Source: Melitaea cinxia (taxonomy: Eukaryota; Arthropoda; Insecta; Lepidoptera; Nymphalidae). Taken from it: a stretch of 64,000 nt of DNA. Where the stretch lies: assembly GCF_905220565.1 (NCBI RefSeq), contig NC_059396.1:4313206-4377205 (forward strand), read 5' to 3'. Shown one piece after another: positions 58,536-64,000 of this stretch (the stretch's first letter is position 1; every line of letters begins with the position of its first letter). The notes below the pieces were generated by a model that saw nothing but the letters and a program-made list of their open reading frames with translations, was not told the origin of the DNA and ran no database searches. The position numbers and the translations under genes are program-made.

Positions 58536-59140
58536 TTAACCGACTTCCAAAAAAGGAGGGGTTCTCAATTCGACTGTATTTGAGATCTAACAAGTACTTT
58601 TCTGTGCTGTGTGGCTACGGCATTAAAGATTATAGCCACCCCCTCTCTTCCCGTGGGTATCGTAAGAGGCGACTAAGGGATAATACAGTTCCACTATCAC
58701 CTTTGAACTTATAAAGCCGACCGATGGCGGAATAACCATCCAACTGCTGGCTTTGAAATACACAGGCCGAGGACGGGCAGCAGCGTCTTTGATGCGACAA
58801 AGCCAGCCCTGCGATCACCAACCCGCCGGCCCAGCGTGGTGACTATGGGCAAAACACATTTTTGGCTTGAACTTGTGGAGGCCTATGTCCAATAGAAGAC
58901 TGCGATAGGCTGATGTGATGTGATGTGATGAAGTAATTTTCTGAGACTATTTTTCGTCGACCTACGGTTATATAACTTTTTACTGGGTGTACCGATTTTG
59001 ATGATTTTTAATTTAATCGCAAGCTGGTGTTTATCATGTAGTCACGTTTAAATTTCATCGAGATCTGATAACAAGTTTTTGAGTAATCTTTGATAACGCG
59101 TTTTTACTTGTCTATTCTTTCGTCTACCTACGTTGTATTT
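58536..59140 (+). mobile_element. Helentron-like element, 3' truncated, with LINE insertion
   Basis: Left end TTAACCGACTTCCAAAAAAG; the body is interrupted at 58605 by a LINE end and resumes at 58932. It stops after CTACCTACGTTGTATTTATT without the 3' stem-loop. Internal deletions are present before the insertion. Confidence 0.7.
58605..58931 (+). mobile_element. CR1/Zenon-like LINE 3' end, complete tail
   Basis: Runs from TGCTGTGTGGCTACGGCATT to a GATGTGATGTGATGTGATGA tail. AGTACTTTTCTG (58593-58604) and AGTAATTTTCTG (58932-58943) flank it, a 12-bp target duplication with one difference. It is the best preserved of the four copies of this end in the window. Confidence 0.85.
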
Positions 59141-59587
59141 ATTACAGCCATACAGCCTTAAAGACTAAGTCATAATTAAAGTTGATAATTAATCAATACG
59201 TACAATACGGCTTAAACAAAAACAACGACTGTGTGTTTATGTGTTATTCTAACATTTCAGAAACCGCGAGCCGCGTTGGGAACGTTTACAATGACATTGA
59301 AATACGTTTCGTTGCGAAACCGTAGTCTTTTCGTGGTTTCGGCCTCGCATTCGAGATTGAAGAATACGTATTATATGAGAACGTATACGACCTCTGTTCG
59401 CGGTCACTCCTTGCGTAATCGACCGCGACAACAATATCTCTCGCATGTAGTTGTGTTATTATTAAATTGACAATAAAATATAATTTTTTATACGCTTTGA
59501 ACGATACCAATTAGTAGTAATAATTTCGACCTTTGTTAGGAAAGCTTAGCCCATGTTAACTTAGCCTCAGACTCAGTCCTCCCGTTA
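59141..59587 (+). other. tribbles intron 2, unrecognised sequence
   Basis: Overlapping frames on both strands (59231-59510), GC-richer, with no domain seen. Confidence 0.35.
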
Positions 59588-59700
59588 CCATGGTTACTGT
59601 AAAGTATCCGAAATGTCGGTCTAAAGAACTTAATCGCGATAAAATTCGAAAAAGCTGTTTCATTATAATGAGTGAATTACGTAAACATTAAAAAACAATA
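59588..59700 (+). repeat. single-arm copy of the CCATGGTTGCTGTAAAG repeat
   Basis: ACCATGGTTACTGTAAAGTA, TCGCGATAAAATTCGAAAAA and TTCATTATAATGAGTGAATT match the right arm of the 40-kb palindrome and its 3' extension to 40208. Confidence 0.75.
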
Positions 59701-60195
59701 TTAAAAGTTTTTGCCAAGTCACAATTACCGTTTTTTTTTTCGTATTCATTGTAATGATAACACTTAGAAGTCAGTGATGTTATATTTGCCTACATTACAA
59801 TACGCTTACACTCGTACGATATGGAAACATCGCGGTATCATATACCTACGTCACGTCATTAGCGAAACAATTACCCGTGCATTCACTTGTCTTTCTGGTG
59901 GGTATTGTTTGAACTGTTTTCCAATAATTTGCGCAGTTGTCACGATGGCGTTTAATTCGCGACGCTGATGTAATCTAATAAGAATGCCCGCTTAGTACGG
60001 GCGTACTCGAATTCAATTAACATTTTGACACTGAAGGGTAATAACATTGCTGTGTTATAATGAAGCTGTATAAAATCGTCCAGTGGAATTGTTTCAAACT
60101 CCGAAACGACGCCTACTGAAATAAATGGTTTTACGATTATGACGCATACCGCCCACGCAAATCCGAGGGCTTGCTGGGCCTAACACTTGACTGAC
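59701..60195 (+). other. tribbles intron 2, unrecognised sequence
   Basis: No repeat or exon recognised. Confidence 0.35.
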
Positions 60196-60240
60196 GTCAC
60201 GGGGAGAAATTTTAGGGCACGGGAAGTTTCTCCCCGTGAC
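60196..60240. repeat. 14-bp perfect inverted repeat (hairpin)
   Basis: GTCACGGGGAGAAA (60196-60209) and TTTCTCCCCGTGAC (60227-60240) are exact complements around a 17-bp loop. Confidence 0.9.
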
Positions 60241-60399
60241 GCACTTGCTAATTTCTTAGGCTGGATCGATTTTTCAACATTTTCTTAAACGCACGTTCAG
60301 CCCTTACAACATCCACGCATTTTGACGAAATATTTGTTTTATATTAAACGAAATGATTGTTTATATTAAAAAACGAGTGTGCTTTAGACCATACGACTA

Positions 60400-60550
60400 A
60401 AGTTAAACTTTCTATCTTCACTAACTTATATCTCCCTCTCAACTTTCGTTCACCTCGCCCGATCACACTTTTCGTAACGCTCTCGCCTCGCATTTACCAG
60501 CTTACCTACTCCTTAAGTCAAGCGTGCGTAAAGAACTTCAATAACTTAAT
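60400..60550. mobile_element. MITE, inverted partner of 54221-54359
   Basis: CTCTCAACTTTCGTTCACCT, CGTAACGCTCTCGCCTCGCA and AAGTCAAGCGTGCGTAAAGA are the reverse complement of the 54-kb copy with scattered substitutions and a 3-bp indel. Terminal repeats are decayed. The frame at 60357-60599 is part of it. Confidence 0.75.
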
Positions 60551-63500
60551 CGAACATTTAAGGAAACTGTTCACTATAAATCTCGGTAATATTGTGTAAT
60601 CAATAAAAAGTATCAACAAAACAATATAAAGAGACACGTGTTTCGCTTGTGACGTAACTGGAACACGGAAGCTGTTACGGTCAGCCGCGTCGCACCGATC
60701 GGTAGCCACGAAGCGTCCATGACCAAGGACGTTCGACTTGTACAGCGTTGTCACAGTCGTACACAAATTTTAACTTTGTAGGAAAAAAACAAGATACACG
60801 AAATGACGTAAGTTTGATGCGGAAGTCAGTAAACCGTAATCCGCCCATGGCCAAGGACGGGCTCTATACGACACGACACCGAACACCCGGTATCGATGTC
60901 GATACCATATCTTACATTAGATTAATGTACCGAATACCCTTCAAATAGACACAGAACGGATGCTCTATTCAACACTGTGTGACAACACTTATCTATAATT
61001 CTTAATATATTACACAGCGTCAAAGTTTGTTTATTTTCTTGTATGTTTATTGGACTTGTTTATCTTAGTTGCAACTAGACTGATTGGAATAACTATTCTT
61101 ATTTTACAATACATCGAAGTTACTCCCATAAGGTTTCATTAGCCATAAACGTCTATCGTCGCGGTGGCAACCGCGTATTTCGCCTATTGTCTAGTTAAAA
61201 AAAAAACATACAAGTATAGAATACCTATATGATCATATATTATTGCATATTTCGTAAAAAATTAAGGTTTTTCAGTTGAAGTAATTTTATTGATAACAAA
61301 CGCGCAAGCAATTTCCTTTTGATATAACGTTTTTATGTCATGGCAATAATTATCATGAAGGTGACACTCATACCGCAAATGATGTAAATAACTCATAGTA
61401 TTGCGAAAATATTTAAAAAATAATAATAATAATGTAAGTCTTACTGGTTAGACTATAATATTGTTCGTTTGCTACGTCATTTCAACCCGTATTGGATTCA
61501 TTTTAGAGACTAATCGCTTACTAAAGTAATTAAATAATGATTCCTTTGTCTCTTAATTTTCATTTATCACTTCTTGCATACGTTTAGTTAAATTTTAAAT
61601 TTCAACCAGTTCACTATTAAGTCAGTAGCTACGTAAGTATCTAGAAATAGTCGTAGCTACATTGTCGTATAATGTATAGCACACTAGCAGCAACTACAGC
61701 GTCAAGATTGTGATTTATTAACACCGGTTTACGAGCCTCTTCAATGTGTAACACCTCTTCGAATAAATTATAGAAAATGTTATTTTTATTGACGATTGAC
61801 TTTATAAGCTCAAGAAGAATATTTTGTAACAGCTTTAACGACACTTTGTTCATTCAAAGAAAAATCTACTGTAATAAAACTGATGCCGCGAATCTAATAA
61901 ATGTAAAATCTATTTCATTATGATCCTTATCTATAATAAAGGATTTAGTTGAATGATTGATAATTAATACAGAGAAAACTACTGCAATTATGCAATTTTT
62001 TGCATTTATTTCTTTTTGTGAGCCTTGTTATCAAACAATTTTGCAAAATTGACTCCTAAATGCTGAACAGGTTTGGCAAATAGGTATTTTATAGAGGACA
62101 AAAAGTCTCCACTTATCGACTTGAGATTCCCAAACTATAAATAAACAAAGATATTAACATTTGCCAAATTTTACGTCCTAAATGTGTAAAAGTAAGCACA
62201 AAAAGGCAATACGTATCAACTAGTTTTACTATAAACACAACTTAGCAATAAATGTTATCGTTTGATAAAGTACGTCATCTTTCAAACGCGCAATTTATCG
62301 CATCCTGTTACTGGGAAATGTTTGAATTGTTTGCGATAAGTTTCAGTTTTCCTCATAACAAAAAAGAATAAGCGACCGGCTTTCGGTTTTAAAGTTTTAT
62401 AAACTATTAAGATATATGTATATTAAAATGGAATTAAAAATACACGAGAATCCGGCGCGTGGCCTCCGCGTAGACCGCTGGTTCAATGTCAGTTGCGCAA
62501 GCGCCGCTCTTCCGCCTTTACGCTGCCTATTCGACCAGGAACAGACAAACGTTCCAATTCAAATTTAACGTTTGTTGCCTACAGATTAGTCTGTGGTATT
62601 CGTAAACATTGATTATAAAACAACAAATAATCTATATTTATTTTTTATTGATGTCCAAAACCGTAAACATTCTATAACTAATATCTATAATTAGATTATC
62701 TAATATTATAAAGCAGAAAACTGTGTTTGTTTAAACGTGCTTATCTCGAACTATCAATTTTTTTTGTGTTGGATAGTCCATTTACCGAGTAAGGCTTATA
62801 TAACATCCCGCTTCGACCAATAGGAGCTGAGCATTATAAGAAATGTTACGAAAACGGGAAAGAATATTATTTTTGAGTACTTCCGTTGTGTGTGCTGTGA
62901 AAAAGTTAAAGCTACCCAAAAATTATGTATAACCGAGTTGATCGCCATTAAAAGTTCTAAAAAAAGTGCGTTACAACATAATTATGTCAATCTTTTAAGG
63001 TTAACTCATTGTAACCTTTTTTTACGGTAGTCAAATTTGTTCTAAAATTATGCATTATTTGCATTTTGGTGCATACATGATTTAATCCTTATCTAAATAA
63101 ATACGTTATAGGTATATCCCAAGTATTTCTTTTTGAACAAAATGTCTATCATATCATTTGATTTCAATGAATATCATTAATTGATTTCAATGAATATCGA
63201 CGCCGAGTCGCGCCATTGCACTTGTGTAAGTCGCCCAAGTTGCATAGTAATTAATGGTTTAAAAATATTTTTGTATGTTTTACCTCAAATTAACGCTGGT
63301 GAAATCGCGGGGCATTACAGTATTCTAATAGAATTAGATCATCACCATCGATGTAAAAGTGACGTCATCGCACCGAACTTTTAAATTGTTGATAGGTATA
63401 TTCAGCAATGATAAATTTTTCACAAACGTTTTATTATTGAAATAGAGATAGAAAATATTCCTACAATACGTGCCTTCAATAAATTAAAAATTTATCTACG

Positions 63501-64000
63501 TGAGTGAATTTCGATCATCATTTGTTTTGTGTAGATAGTGTTGAGAAGAGCTCACGTCTGCTATGTTACCACATTTAGCAACTCGCTATGAAACAACACC
63601 CAATATTTACTAATTATTTTTTATGCGCAATCTAAATGAAATTTTAATTACGACGTTTATAAAAATATTACACTTAATAAGAAATTTACTAACGTAAATA
63701 ATATGATGTATTATATTTAATGATTGAATCATATTAAAGAACGGTATTTACGTCATACATAATGATGCTTCATCATCAGCTGTTTGTTGCGTTATTTTAC
63801 CGTTCCATTTAGAAATACCCGACCCCGTTACATCCGGCCCTTTTAAGCTCTTGAGACAAAAGTAAAAATTCTAAAACCTTCCGAACCGCTATGTCAGTTC
63901 AATATAATAAGCGTTTATGAAATAATGTTAATTATTTGTATGAAATGTTTCGGTACTTCTTAGAAGTAATGAATTATATTAATATAATACATATGAAATT
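60551..64000 (+). other. tribbles intron 2 to window end, no exon recognised
   Basis: No further tribbles exon (no activation-loop or C-lobe motif such as GCPLYTAPE or DMWSLGV in any frame I read) and no repeat that I know. The intron therefore exceeds 16.4 kb. Confidence 0.5.

Overview
The window looks like nuclear DNA of a moth or butterfly (Lepidoptera). It is strongly AT-rich. It carries repeat families I recognise as typical of that order: tRNA-headed SINEs with the tail ...GGGATATTACAGGCTGA, LINE 3' ends with the GTAAGAGGCGACTAAGGG and ATCAGGTGAGCCGTAC signatures, CTAGCTGTGCCCGCGACTTCG repeats and the AACCGACTTC element. The one host gene I recognise is the pseudokinase gene tribbles, in insect form. 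There is no bacterial-type gene organisation, no CRISPR array and no rRNA. Family names given for repeats are from memory of their ends and have not been searched.

Layout. Bases 1 to about 42,000 are a gene-poor, transposon-rich stretch. I can place about 40 interspersed elements there, many nested inside one another. The best preserved is an apparently intact Tc1-type transposon (35805-37420, TA target duplication, 339-residue DD34E transposase). Non-autonomous or broken elements with readable ends are: a 2.8-kb TA-flanked element with 26-bp perfect inverted repeats, ten GCGTCCA motifs and a broken HTH_psq-type transposase start (11059-13862); a TTAA-flanked piggyBac-type element (15830-17674); a hAT-type MITE with an 8-bp target duplication (23368-23526); and an 81/82-bp near-perfect palindrome (39994-40167). 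Eight copies of one family have the end structure of Helentron-type rolling-circle elements.

Bases 43,150 to 64,000 hold the 5' part of tribbles on the plus strand. There is a GC-richer promoter/leader region, coding exon 1 (43844-44146), a 3.1-kb intron, coding exon 2 (47258-47547), and then at least 16.4 kb of intron running off the window. The C-terminal half of the pseudokinase and its tail are outside the window. The long intron has far fewer recognisable repeats than the upstream 42 kb. It holds a pair of inverted MITE copies, two SINE remnants, a nested LINE insertion with a clear 12-bp target duplication, and some promoter-like motifs of uncertain meaning.

I do not see a new multi-gene system. 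The most unusual objects are the GCGTCCA-motif element, the head-to-head palindrome, the doubled-end Helentron-like copies, and a GC-rich TATA/splice-donor block at 35.1-35.64 kb that could be a solo LTR or a distant first exon.
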